64,000 bases of DNA from Microbacterium sp. Root166 (GTDB lineage: Bacteria; Actinomycetota; Actinomycetes; Actinomycetales; Microbacteriaceae): positions 62,001 to 126,000 of the forward strand of contig NZ_LMGL01000004.1 of assembly GCF_001427145.1 (NCBI RefSeq), in the 5' to 3' direction. The notes beneath the pieces were generated by a model. That model was not told the DNA's origin, made no database searches, and saw nothing but the letters and a program-made list of their open reading frames with translations. Below are positions 18,944-29,170 of the stretch, in pieces. How positions within the stretch are numbered: position 1 is the first letter of the stretch; the number at the start of each line of letters is the position of its first letter. The translations under genes and the position numbers were made by a program.

Positions 18944-19849
18944 TCAGCCGCCTGCGGTGAAGACGGTCAGGGCGCCCGGGGCGACGTCGACGGTGAGCGG
19001 CAATGCGCCGATCGGATCGCCGTCCGCATAGGCGGTGACGCCCGCGGCGGCCAGACGCACCGACCGCACGCGGTGCATGCTCACTTCGGGCACCGCAGCG
19101 TGGGTGCCCGCGTACACCCTCGGCAGCAGGCGCAGCAGCCGCAGCCTGCCGGCGGGGCGCACGAGCACGACGTCGAGCAGGCCGTCTGCGGGGTCGGCAT
19201 CGGGACAGATCGGGATGCCGCCGCCGTACGTGCGCCCGTTTCCGACCGTCGCCATCACCAGTTCGCCCGCGACGCGCTCGCGCGACCCGTCCGCGAATTC
19301 GAGATTGACCTCGTAGGCGATCCCGGCCAGCGTCAGGAACTCCGCCAGGATGGCCAGGTTGTAGCGCGAGTGGCCGCGCGGCCACCTCATGGCGTTCGCG
19401 CGGTCGTTCACCTTGGAGTCGAAGCCGCTCGCGAGCACCGATCCGAAGAAGGTCGTCGAGCCGTCTTGGCGGGTCACTCGCGCGAGGTCGATGCGCCGTG
19501 TCCGGCCGGCGATGATCGTGTCGGCGGCAGCGGCGACATCCAGCTCGCGCAGCCCGACCATCGCGGCGACGTCGTTGCCGGTGCCCGCAGGGATGATGCC
19601 GAGAGGGATGCCGGTGCCGGCGAGCTCCTGGATCGCCAGGTGCACGGTGCCGTCGCCCCCGGCGACGACCACGGCGTCCGGGGCGAGGGCGATCGCCGCC
19701 CGCAGCAGGCTCGTCGACTCCGAGGCGCTGCCTCCGCTGACGATCGCGGTCTGCATGCCGTGCGCGCGCAGCCGTTCGGCGGCGTCGCGGGCGGCGTCGG
19801 CGTGCGACCCCGCTCGTGCCGCGGGGTTCATCAGAAGGGCGACCCTCAT
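18944..19849 (-). CDS. Diacylglycerol kinase-like lipid kinase
   Basis: A 301-residue protein of the DAGK/YegS lipid kinase family, which phosphorylates diacylglycerol or a related lipid at the membrane. The nucleotide loop VVAGGDGTVHLAIQEL is near residue 65 and IPAGTGNDVAAMVGL follows. The second domain includes NGRTYGGGIPICPDADPADG, typical of the family. The ATG overlaps the stop of the flavoprotein gene. The same pairing, with TetR and GlpD genes next door, recalls Rv2249c-Rv2252 of M. tuberculosis, where Rv2252 is a diacylglycerol kinase. Confidence 0.9.
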   Translation of the reverse strand: MRVALLMNPAARAGSHADAARDAAERLRAHGMQTAIVSGGSASESTSLLRAAIALAPDAVVVAGGDGTVHLAIQELAGTGIPLGIIPAGTGNDVAAMVGLRELDVAAAADTIIAGRTRRIDLARVTRQDGSTTFFGSVLASGFDSKVNDRANAMRWPRGHSRYNLAILAEFLTLAGIAYEVNLEFADGSRERVAGELVMATVGNGRTYGGGIPICPDADPADGLLDVVLVRPAGRLRLLRLLPRVYAGTHAAVPEVSMHRVRSVRLAAAGVTAYADGDPIGALPLTVDVAPGALTVFTAGG

Positions 19850-21501
19850 GCGCCCGAGCCGTCGGGGGCAGGGGCGGGGGCCACCAGGACGCCCGGGTTC
19901 ATGATCCCGCGCGGATCGAGGACCGCCTTGACGGCGCGGAGCACCTCGGTCCCGAGGGGGCCGATCTCGGCCTCGAGGTAGGGGAGATGGTCGCGTCCCA
20001 CGGCGTGGTGGTGGGTGATGGTGCCCCGGGCCTGCGAGATCGCGCGGGACGCGGCATCCTTCGCCGTCTGCCATTGCGCCGCAGGGTCGCTGGTGAGCGC
20101 GGCCACGACGGTGAAGTACAGCGAGGCGCCCGCGGGGTAGACGTGCGAGACGTGGCACAGCACGAGGGGCTTGGTACCCGCGGCGGCCAGGCTCTCCGTG
20201 AGCGCTGAGGTCACCGCCGTCTTGAGCGCGGGCAGGTCCGCCCAGACCGCCGCCGTCTCGAGCGTCTCGGCCAGGACGCCGGAGTCCATGAGCGTGTCGC
20301 GCAGGGCGGGGGACGCAAAGCGCCCGCGCTCCCACGACCGCGCAGGATCCTCGCCGCGGGATCGCGCGCCGTGCGCGCTGAAGATCTCGGCCACGGCGGT
20401 CCGGGTGGCTTCGGCCTCGGCCGGGGTCGCGCCCTCGAAGGTCGCGACGGCGAGCGCGCCGCCCAGGCGGGTGAGGTGCCCGCCCATCGCCGCGTTCACC
20501 CGGGTCTCGGTCTCGTCGCTGAGTCTCAGCACGGTGGGACGGATGCCGCGCTGCGTCACCTCGCGCAGGGCCGCCGCGCCCGAGTCGAAGTCGGGGAAGG
20601 TCCAGGCTCCGTAGACGGTCGCGGCGGGAACCGGCCGGATGCGCACCGTGACCTCGGTGAGTACGCCGAACGCGCCCTCCGAGCCGAGGAACAGCTGACG
20701 GAGGTCGGGTCCCGCGGCGCTGGCCGGAGCCCGGCCGACGGTCAGCTCGCCCGCGGGCGTGGCGATCCGCATCGCATGGACCAGGTCGTCGAAGCGGCCG
20801 TAGCCGCGCGACGCCTGACCGCTCGAGCGCGTCGCCGCGTAGCCGCCGATCGAGGCGTAGGCGAAGCTCTGTGGGAAGTGGCCGATCGTGTAGCCCCGGT
20901 CGCCGAGCATGGCCTCGGCCTGCGGGCCTGTCGTCCCGGCGCCCAGCGTCGCGAGCAGCGACGTCTCGTCGAGGCTGAGCAGCGCGGCGGTCCGGGACAG
21001 GTCCAGGGCGATCACGGTCCGGTGCGCGCCGCGGGCGGGGTCTACGCCGCCGACGACCGACGTGCCGCCGCCGAAGGGCACCACCGCGACGCCATGCTCG
21101 CCGCACACGGCGAGGATGGCCGCGACCTCGGCGTGATCGCCGGGCGACACGACGGCATCCGGCGCCGCCTGCGGATCGTCCTGCCTCCGCCGGAGCAGGT
21201 CGAGCGTGCTCTTGCCGCCGAGGTGAAGCGCGCGCATCTCATCGTCGCGGGTGACGTGGGCGGATCCGACGACCTCTGCGAGCGCCGCGAGGGCGACCTC
21301 GTCGAGCCGGGAAGGCGTGAGGGTCGGGCGCGGGCGCCGGGGGACGGGATGTGCCTTGCCGGGGAGGAGGGCCGCGACCAGGGCCTTCGCGCCCGGAGGC
21401 AGTCGTGCGGGCTCGACGCCCCAGGCGTCCCAATCGGACCGAGGGGCAGGGGGCGGCACCGCGAGCGGGCCGTCCGCGCCGGAATGCGCCGTCGCAACCA
21501 T
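19846..21501 (-). CDS. FAD-binding oxidase, alkyl-dihydroxyacetonephosphate-synthase-like
   Basis: A 551-residue flavoprotein of the FAD_binding_4/FAD-oxidase_C class. The FAD domain has VVPFGGGTSVVGG, then GYTIGHFPQSFAYASIGGYA and TRSSGQASRGYGRFDDLV, which match the alkyl-DHAP synthase pattern. The end carries TITHHHAVGRDH, the histidine cluster of that enzyme, and DPRGIMNPG. Alkyl-DHAP synthase makes ether lipids; whether this one does is inferred. The ATG at 21501 is chosen over one six codons upstream because CATACT lies 6 nt before it. It is divergent from TetR and overlaps the lipid kinase. Confidence 0.88.
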   Translation of the reverse strand: MVATAHSGADGPLAVPPPAPRSDWDAWGVEPARLPPGAKALVAALLPGKAHPVPRRPRPTLTPSRLDEVALAALAEVVGSAHVTRDDEMRALHLGGKSTLDLLRRRQDDPQAAPDAVVSPGDHAEVAAILAVCGEHGVAVVPFGGGTSVVGGVDPARGAHRTVIALDLSRTAALLSLDETSLLATLGAGTTGPQAEAMLGDRGYTIGHFPQSFAYASIGGYAATRSSGQASRGYGRFDDLVHAMRIATPAGELTVGRAPASAAGPDLRQLFLGSEGAFGVLTEVTVRIRPVPAATVYGAWTFPDFDSGAAALREVTQRGIRPTVLRLSDETETRVNAAMGGHLTRLGGALAVATFEGATPAEAEATRTAVAEIFSAHGARSRGEDPARSWERGRFASPALRDTLMDSGVLAETLETAAVWADLPALKTAVTSALTESLAAAGTKPLVLCHVSHVYPAGASLYFTVVAALTSDPAAQWQTAKDAASRAISQARGTITHHHAVGRDHLPYLEAEIGPLGTEVLRAVKAVLDPRGIMNPGVLVAPAPAPDGSGA

Positions 21502-21511
21502 GGCGACAGTA

Positions 21512-21534
21512 TGACACATTCTGTATGGTTGTCA
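21512..21534. promoter_or_regulatory. Candidate TetR operator in a 34-bp divergent promoter
   Basis: The whole space between the flavoprotein and TetR starts is 34 bp. It holds the inverted repeat TGACA-N13-TGTCA and both -10 hexamers (TATGGT rightward, CATACT leftward), so one bound TetR dimer could silence both directions. Confidence 0.5.
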
Positions 21535-21535
21535 C

Positions 21536-22110
21536 ATGGCCGATGTGGTGTCCGACACCGAGACCGCGATCCTCGACGCGGCGCTCGCCGAGGTGCTGGC
21601 CCACGGGATCCGGCGGACGACGGCATCCGACATCGCACGCCGCTGCGGGATCGCCCGGCAGACGCTCTACCGGTACTGGCCGGATGCCCAGGCCATCTTC
21701 GCGGCACTCGTCACGCGCGAGCTCATCGCAGCCCTTCCGGCTGCCGCCCCCGACGACGCCGACCTCGACGCGACGGTCGCGCTCCTGGTCGAAACGGCCG
21801 ATCGCGTGCGCACGATGCCGCTCGTGGACCGGCTGCGCGACACCGACCCCGAGCTGTTCGCCCGGTACATCCTGGACCGCCTGGGCACGAGCCAGCGCGC
21901 CATCCACGCCGAGACGGCGCGGCGGCTCGCGACCGCGCAACGCACCGGAGCCGTGCGCCCCGGCGACCCCGATCGGCTCGCCGCTATGGTGCTGCTCATC
22001 ACGCAGTCCGCCGTCCAGTCCGCGCCGCTCGTCGCGCACTGGCTGCCTGCCGCCGCCTGGCGCGAGGAGCTCACCCACGCGCTCCGCGGCTACCTGATGC
22101 CGGAGCGCCC

Positions 22111-22114
<4 letters not shown>
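21536..22114 (+). CDS. TetR/AcrR-family transcriptional regulator
   Basis: A 192-residue repressor. The DNA-binding domain is at about residues 8-55 (ILDAALAEVLAHGIRRTTAS, then DIARRCGIARQTLYRYWPD). An all-helical ligand domain follows. TATGGT lies 6 nt before the ATG, which suggests a leaderless message. The stop overlaps the glpD start (ATGA). Position suggests it controls the divergent flavoprotein-kinase pair and glpD in response to a lipid-related signal, which is inferred. Confidence 0.92.
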
Positions 22115-23676
<1,562 letters not shown>

Positions 23677-23705
23677 CTCGGGCTCGAGCCGCGGTTCGGG
23701 CACTG

Positions 23706-23774
23706 CACAGGAGATCGGTCCTTCCACAGGACGATGCGGCCGGATTTCTCCTGTGAAGGGCTCGATCTCCTGTG
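23706..23774. repeat. Large imperfect inverted repeat after glpD
   Basis: CACAGGAGATCG at 23706-23717 is exactly complementary to CGATCTCCTGTG at 23763-23774. Inside, CCACAGGA (23724-23731) pairs with TCTCCTGTG (23747-23755) in the same order. The two halves therefore form one long imperfect arm pair of about 28 bp. It may be a terminator or a REP-like element; no gene lies between 23677 and 23878. Confidence 0.65.
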
Positions 23775-23878
23775 GGAGATGCGACGTATGAGGGCCTCGG
23801 CCCCGATTGGCAGGATTGCGCACAGCCGCGTCCGATGCCCGCGCGCGCGATGTCGCCCTCGCCCGGAAGACTGAGGAC

Positions 23879-25282
23879 ATGACCTCGCTCGATGCCGTCC
23901 CGGCCGCACCCCGTGGCCGTCTCGGCGTGGTGCAGGGGACGGCGCTGTACATCGCGTCCGTGCTCGGCACCGGACTCCTCGTCCTTCCCGGCCTGGCCGC
24001 GCACGAGGCCGGCCCTGCCAGCATCGTCGCCGTCCTGGCAGTGATCGCGCTGTCGATCCCGCTGGCCGGCACCTTCGCGGTCCTCGCCGCGCGCTACCCC
24101 GATCCGGGTGGTGTGGCGAGCTACGTCCGCCGCGCGCTCGGCGGCACCGCGGCGCGCATGACCGGGTACTGGTTCCTGTTCGGGGTGTGCGCGGGCGCGC
24201 CGGTGGTCGCAGTGCTGGGCGCCGAGTACGTCGTCGCAGCCGCCTCCATCGACCGTTCGATGGTGCCCGTGATCGCGCTCGCGATCCTGGTGCCGCCGTT
24301 CGCCGCGAACGCCTTCGGGGTGCGGGTCGCCGGGTGGGTCCAGTTCGTCCTGACGGCGCTGCTGCTGGCGGTCGTGGTCGGCGTGGTCTCGCTGGCGGCG
24401 CCGGCGGTCGAGCCGCAGAACTTCGCACCCTTCCTCCCGCACGGGTGGGCGGGAGTCGGCACCGCCATCAGCCTCTTCGTGTGGGCCTTCGCCGGCTGGG
24501 AGGTCGGCACCCACATCTCCGGCGAGTTCCGTGATCCGCGGCGCGCGATCCCCATCGGCACCGCGATCGCGCTGGTCGTCACCGGCGTCTGCTATCTCGT
24601 CCTGCAGATCATCACCGTGGGCGCTCTCGGCGACTCCGCCGGAGACGGCGCCGTCCCGCTGCTCGAGCTCGCGCGGCTGGGTTCGCCCGGTTTCGGCGCG
24701 GCCGCCGTCGGGGCGATCGCCGCCATCGTCGCGCTGGGCGTCATGAACGCCTACCTCGCCGCGTTCTCCAAGCTCGGGGCGTCGCTGGCCCTCAACGGCG
24801 ACCTGCCGCGCTGGCTCTCGGCGGGCGTGGAGTCCGGCGGCGTCCCGCGACGTGCGCTCGGCCTCACCGGGCTCGTGGTGGCCCTCTACTTCTCGCTCAT
24901 GCTGTGGTCGGGGCTCGAGCTGACGCCGTTCATCCTCGTGCACACCAGCAGCATGGTGGCCATCTACGCGGTGGGCATGGTCGCCGCCGTCCGCCTGCTC
25001 CGACGGGGGACCGCCGGGTGGTGGATGGCCGTGATCGCGGCGGTGCTGTGCGCCGGCATGCTGGTGCTCGCGATCGGCTCGCTGCTCCCGGCCGCGCTGC
25101 TCGCGACGGCGGCCATCGGCGTCACCGTGGTCCGCGGCATCCGTCGCACGGCGACCGCTCGCGCCCTGCAGCAGACCGGCGCCCGGCAGGTTTCGCCACG
25201 GGGGGCGGTTCCGGATGCCGCGCCCGCACATGCGTCGACCTCGGACGCGGCTGCATCCGAGGTCGACGTCGTGGTGGACTGA
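23879..25282 (+). CDS. APC-family amino acid permease
   Basis: A 467-residue transporter with about 12 transmembrane helices. The first helix has the substrate-binding break VLGTGLLVLPGLAA typical of the APC superfamily. Helix 6 includes ISLFVWAFAGWEVGTHISGE. It resembles YjeH-type (L-methionine/branched-chain amino acid efflux) carriers. The last 45 residues are a hydrophilic Ala/Ser-rich tail. GAGG lies 5 nt before the ATG. It is convergent with kgd, with only 3 nt between stops. Substrate and direction cannot be read from sequence. Confidence 0.88.
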   Translation: MTSLDAVPAAPRGRLGVVQGTALYIASVLGTGLLVLPGLAAHEAGPASIVAVLAVIALSIPLAGTFAVLAARYPDPGGVASYVRRALGGTAARMTGYWFLFGVCAGAPVVAVLGAEYVVAAASIDRSMVPVIALAILVPPFAANAFGVRVAGWVQFVLTALLLAVVVGVVSLAAPAVEPQNFAPFLPHGWAGVGTAISLFVWAFAGWEVGTHISGEFRDPRRAIPIGTAIALVVTGVCYLVLQIITVGALGDSAGDGAVPLLELARLGSPGFGAAAVGAIAAIVALGVMNAYLAAFSKLGASLALNGDLPRWLSAGVESGGVPRRALGLTGLVVALYFSLMLWSGLELTPFILVHTSSMVAIYAVGMVAAVRLLRRGTAGWWMAVIAAVLCAGMLVLAIGSLLPAALLATAAIGVTVVRGIRRTATARALQQTGARQVSPRGAVPDAAPAHASTSDAAASEVDVVVD

Positions 25283-25285
25283 GCG

Positions 25286-28200
25286 CTACAGCGTCAGGGC
25301 CTTCTTCATGATCTCGGCCTGCTCGGCCGCGTGGACCTTGGGCGAACCGGTCGCCGTCGAGGCCGCCGACGCGCGGGAGATCCGGCGGATCGTCCGGTGG
25401 TCGAGGTGCTTGCTGACCTCGAGGGCGATGAACGGCCAGGCGCCCTGGTTCTCGGGCTCGTCCTGCACCCACACCAGCTCGGCGTCGGGGTAGCCCGCGA
25501 TGACCGCGTTGAGCTGCTCGACCGGTGCCGGGTAGTACTGCTCCAGGCGGACCAGGGCGATCTCCGGGTTCGGGTTCTTGTCGAGCTCGGCCCTCAGATC
25601 CCAGTGGATCTTGCCGGCGTGCAGCAGCACGCGCTTGACGGCGGCCTTCTCGAGGCCTCGGTCGTCGTCGAGCACCGGCTCGAAGCGGCCGGTGGTGAAG
25701 TCCTCGACGGGGCTCGTCGCACCGCGCAGGCGCAGCATGGCCTTCGGCGTGAACACCACGAGCGGCCGGCGCGGACGCGCGTACGCCTGACGGCGCAGCA
25801 GGTGGAAGTACGAGGCAGGCGTCGACGGCCGGGCGACGGTCATGTTGTCCTGCGCGCACATCTGCAGGTAGCGCTCGATGCGCGCGGACGAGTGGTCCGG
25901 TCCCTGACCCTCGTATCCGTGGGGCAGCAGGAGCGCGACGCTGGACTGCTGGGCCCACTTCTGCTCGGCGGACGAGATGAACTCGTCGATGACCGACTGG
26001 GCGCCGTTGGCGAAGTCGCCGAACTGCGCCTCCCACAGCACGAGCGAGTCGGCGCGCTCGACGGAGTATCCGTACTCGAACGCCATCGCCGCGTACTCGC
26101 TGAGCAGCGAGTCGTAGACCCAGAACCGGCCCTGATCGGCCGAGAGGTTCGCCAGAGGGATCCATTCCTGGCCGTTGCTGCGATCGTGCAGGACCGAGTG
26201 GCGCTGCACGAAGGTGCCGCGGCGGGCGTCCTGTCCGGCAAGGCGCACATTGGTCTTCTCGAGCAGCAGCGAGCCGAATGCGAGGAGCTCGCCGAACGCC
26301 CAGTCCACCGAGCCGTTGCGGCTCATGTCGAGGCGCTTGTCCAGCAGCTGCTGCAGCTTGGTGTGCACCGTGAAGCCCTCGGGCTTGTTCACGAATGCGT
26401 CGCCGATGAGCTGCACGACCTCGCGTGCGACGCCGGTCGTCTCGGGCTCGCCGACGGCGGGCTCGGGCTCCGGCTCGACGGTGGTCGTCGCGACGGGGGA
26501 GGACCCGGTCTCGGCGGCGTGGGTCTCGGCGAAGGCGATCTCGAGGCGGTTCTGGAAGTCCTGCTTCGCCTTGTCGTACTCTTCCTCGGTGATGTCGCCG
26601 CGACCGACGAGCGCCTCGGTGTACAGCCGCCTCACGGACCGCTTCGCCTCGATGAGGTTGGTCATCAGCGGCTGGGTCATCGAGGGGTCGTCGCCCTCGT
26701 TGTGACCGCGGCGGCGGTAGCAGACGAGGTCGATGACGACATCGCGGTGGAACCGCTCGCGGTAGGCGAAGGCCAGCTGGGCGACCCGGGTGACGGCCTC
26801 GGGGTCGTCGCCGTTCACGTGGAAGACCGGCGACTGGATGGCCTTGGCGACGTCGGTGGCGTACACCGACGTGCGTGCATCGAACGGCGTCGTGGTGAAG
26901 CCGACCTGGTTGTTCACGACCACGTGCACGGTGCCGCCGGTGCGGTACCCGCGCAGCTGCGACATCTGCAGCGTCTCGACCACGACGCCCTGGCCCGCGA
27001 AGGCCGCGTCGCCGTGCACGAGGATCGGCAGCCACGAGAACGTGCCGATCGGCTTGCGGTCCTGCTTGGCGCGGACGATGCCCTCGAGCACGCCGTCGAC
27101 GGTCTCGAGGTGCGACGGGTTCGCGGCGAGATAGACCGGCAGCTGCTCGCCGTGGTCGGCGACGAAGGTGCCCTCGGTGCCGAGGTGGTACTTCACATCG
27201 CCCGAGCCGCTCTTCGAGCCGATGGCGACGGAGCCCTCGAACTCGCGGAACACCTGACCGTACGTCTTGCCGGCGATGTTGGTGAGTACGTTGAGGCGGC
27301 CGCGGTGCGCCATGCCGATGGCGGCGCCGTCCAGGCCCGCCTCGGCGGCGCCCTGCAGGATCTCGTCCAGCAGCGGGATGAGGGACTCGCCGCCCTCGAG
27401 GCTGAAGCGCTTCTGGCCGACGTACTTCGTCTGCAGGAACGTCTCGAACGCCTCGGCCTGGTTCAGCTTGTCGAGGATGCGCAGCTGCTCGGCGTGACCG
27501 GGCTTCTGGTACTTGAGCTCCACGTTCTCCTGGAACCACCGGCGCTGCTCGGGGTCCTGGATGTGCATGTACTCGATGCCGATCGTGCGGCAGTACGAGT
27601 CGCGCAGGACACCCAGGATGTCGCGCAGTTTCATGGTGCGCTTGCCGCCGAAGCCGCCCGTGACGAACTCGCGGTCGAGGTCCCAGAACGTCAGGCCGTG
27701 CTGCTCGATCTCGAGGTCGGGGTGCGTGCGCTGCACGTACTCGAGCGGGTCGATGTCGGCCATCAGGTGCCCGCGGACGCGGAAGGAGTTGATGAGCTCC
27801 TGCACGCGCGCCTGCTTGTCGACGCGCTCGGCCAGGTCGACATTGATGTCGGCGGCCCAGTGGATCGGCGCGTACGGGATGCGCAGCGCGGCGAAGATGT
27901 CTTCGTAGAAGTTGCGCTGGCCGATCAGCAGCTCGTGCACCTTCTTGAGGAACTCGCCCGAGCCTGCGCCCTGGATGACGCGGTGGTCGTAGGTGCTCGT
28001 GAGCGTGATCGTCTTGCCAATCGCGAGCTCGTTGAGCGTCTTGTCGCTCGCTCCCTGGAACTCGGCGGGGTATTCGAGAGCGCCCGCGCCGACGATGCAG
28101 CCCTGGCCCTTCATGAGACGCGGGACGGAGTGGACCGTGCCGATGCCGCCCGGGTTGGTGAGCGAGACCGTCGTGCCCTGGAAGTCGGCCGCGGTCAGCT

Positions 28201-28993
28201 TGTTGCCGCGGGCGCGCGAGACGAGGTCTTCGTACGTCGTGAGGAACTCGCTGAAGCTCAGCTGCTCCGCGCGCTTGATGCTCGGCACCATGAGCGCGCG
28301 GGTGCCGTCGGGCTTGGGGAGGTCGATCGCGATGCCGAGGTTGACGTGCGCGGGGGCCACGACCGAGGGCTTGCCGTCGATCTCGGCGTAGAAGACGTTC
28401 TGGCTCGGGAACTCCGCCAGCGTCCGGATGATCGCCCAGCCGATGAGGTGCGTGAAGCTGACCTTGCCGCCGCGGGTGCGCGACATGTGGTTGTTGATCA
28501 CGATGCGGTTGTCGATCATGAGCTTCGCCGGGACCGTGCGCACGCTCGTGGCGGTCGGGACCGTGAGCGACTCGTCCATGTTCGCGGCGAGGGTTTTCGG
28601 CATGCCGCGGAGCGGTGTGACCCGGTCTTCGGCGCTCTCGGCAGCGGCCGCGGGCTCGGCCTTCGGCGCCTGGGCCGGGATGGGCGGCGGCGCGGCGGGC
28701 CGGGCGGTCGTGCGTGCCACGGGCTGAGCGCCGATCACCGGGATCGGCGCCGTCACCGGTCGAGGCTCGGTTCCGGGAGCAGCGCCCTCGGAGGTCGGAG
28801 ACGTCGGCACCGAGGGTGTCGCCGCCGTGCTCGCCTCGTCGACCGGGTGGTAGGCCTCGAGAACGGGCCACCACTCCTTGTCGACGGAGTTCCTGTCGAT
28901 CTTGAACTGCTCGTACAGTTCATCGACGAGCCATTCGTTGGCTCCGAACTCTCCTTCGTTCGAAACCCCGAGGCCCGTCACCTGGCTCGACAC
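25286..28993 (-). CDS. kgd: Multifunctional 2-oxoglutarate decarboxylase/dehydrogenase E1-E2 (KGD)
   Basis: A TCA-cycle enzyme of 1235 residues, fused as in other actinobacteria. Residues 1-45 hold an E1-type start (EWLVDELYEQFKID). A Pro/Ala-rich linker follows (about 55-130), then an E2-like acyltransferase domain with TSTYDHRVIQGAGSGEF. The thiamine-diphosphate E1 part has IGMAHRGRLNVLTNIAGK, VHGDAAFAGQGVV and VVNNQVGFTT. There is no lipoyl domain, as in the family. The GTG at 28993 (VSSQVTGLG) fits the usual length; a longer reading exists. The linked regulator GarA is not in this window. Confidence 0.95.
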   Translation of the reverse strand: MSSQVTGLGVSNEGEFGANEWLVDELYEQFKIDRNSVDKEWWPVLEAYHPVDEASTAATPSVPTSPTSEGAAPGTEPRPVTAPIPVIGAQPVARTTARPAAPPPIPAQAPKAEPAAAAESAEDRVTPLRGMPKTLAANMDESLTVPTATSVRTVPAKLMIDNRIVINNHMSRTRGGKVSFTHLIGWAIIRTLAEFPSQNVFYAEIDGKPSVVAPAHVNLGIAIDLPKPDGTRALMVPSIKRAEQLSFSEFLTTYEDLVSRARGNKLTAADFQGTTVSLTNPGGIGTVHSVPRLMKGQGCIVGAGALEYPAEFQGASDKTLNELAIGKTITLTSTYDHRVIQGAGSGEFLKKVHELLIGQRNFYEDIFAALRIPYAPIHWAADINVDLAERVDKQARVQELINSFRVRGHLMADIDPLEYVQRTHPDLEIEQHGLTFWDLDREFVTGGFGGKRTMKLRDILGVLRDSYCRTIGIEYMHIQDPEQRRWFQENVELKYQKPGHAEQLRILDKLNQAEAFETFLQTKYVGQKRFSLEGGESLIPLLDEILQGAAEAGLDGAAIGMAHRGRLNVLTNIAGKTYGQVFREFEGSVAIGSKSGSGDVKYHLGTEGTFVADHGEQLPVYLAANPSHLETVDGVLEGIVRAKQDRKPIGTFSWLPILVHGDAAFAGQGVVVETLQMSQLRGYRTGGTVHVVVNNQVGFTTTPFDARTSVYATDVAKAIQSPVFHVNGDDPEAVTRVAQLAFAYRERFHRDVVIDLVCYRRRGHNEGDDPSMTQPLMTNLIEAKRSVRRLYTEALVGRGDITEEEYDKAKQDFQNRLEIAFAETHAAETGSSPVATTTVEPEPEPAVGEPETTGVAREVVQLIGDAFVNKPEGFTVHTKLQQLLDKRLDMSRNGSVDWAFGELLAFGSLLLEKTNVRLAGQDARRGTFVQRHSVLHDRSNGQEWIPLANLSADQGRFWVYDSLLSEYAAMAFEYGYSVERADSLVLWEAQFGDFANGAQSVIDEFISSAEQKWAQQSSVALLLPHGYEGQGPDHSSARIERYLQMCAQDNMTVARPSTPASYFHLLRRQAYARPRRPLVVFTPKAMLRLRGATSPVEDFTTGRFEPVLDDDRGLEKAAVKRVLLHAGKIHWDLRAELDKNPNPEIALVRLEQYYPAPVEQLNAVIAGYPDAELVWVQDEPENQGAWPFIALEVSKHLDHRTIRRISRASAASTATGSPKVHAAEQAEIMKKALTL

Positions 28994-29170
28994 GCTGGAT
29001 CGCCTGCTTTCGTCCGTGAAATTCTGGGAAGTGCGAGGCTGCTGACGCCTGTGCCGCACAACTGTTAAGCGTATCCCAGTCTGACGGCGCGATTCCGGCT
29101 CCCAGCGGCGGAGGACCTGAAAGATTCCGGATCATTGCCCGTACAGGAACTGTCACTACCCTTGGCGGAT

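Noticed and set aside
25331..29068. A very long open frame on the plus strand opposite kgd
   Set aside because: It follows from strong GC bias at third codon positions of the real gene. Its product is rich in Arg, Leu and Val with no recognisable domain.
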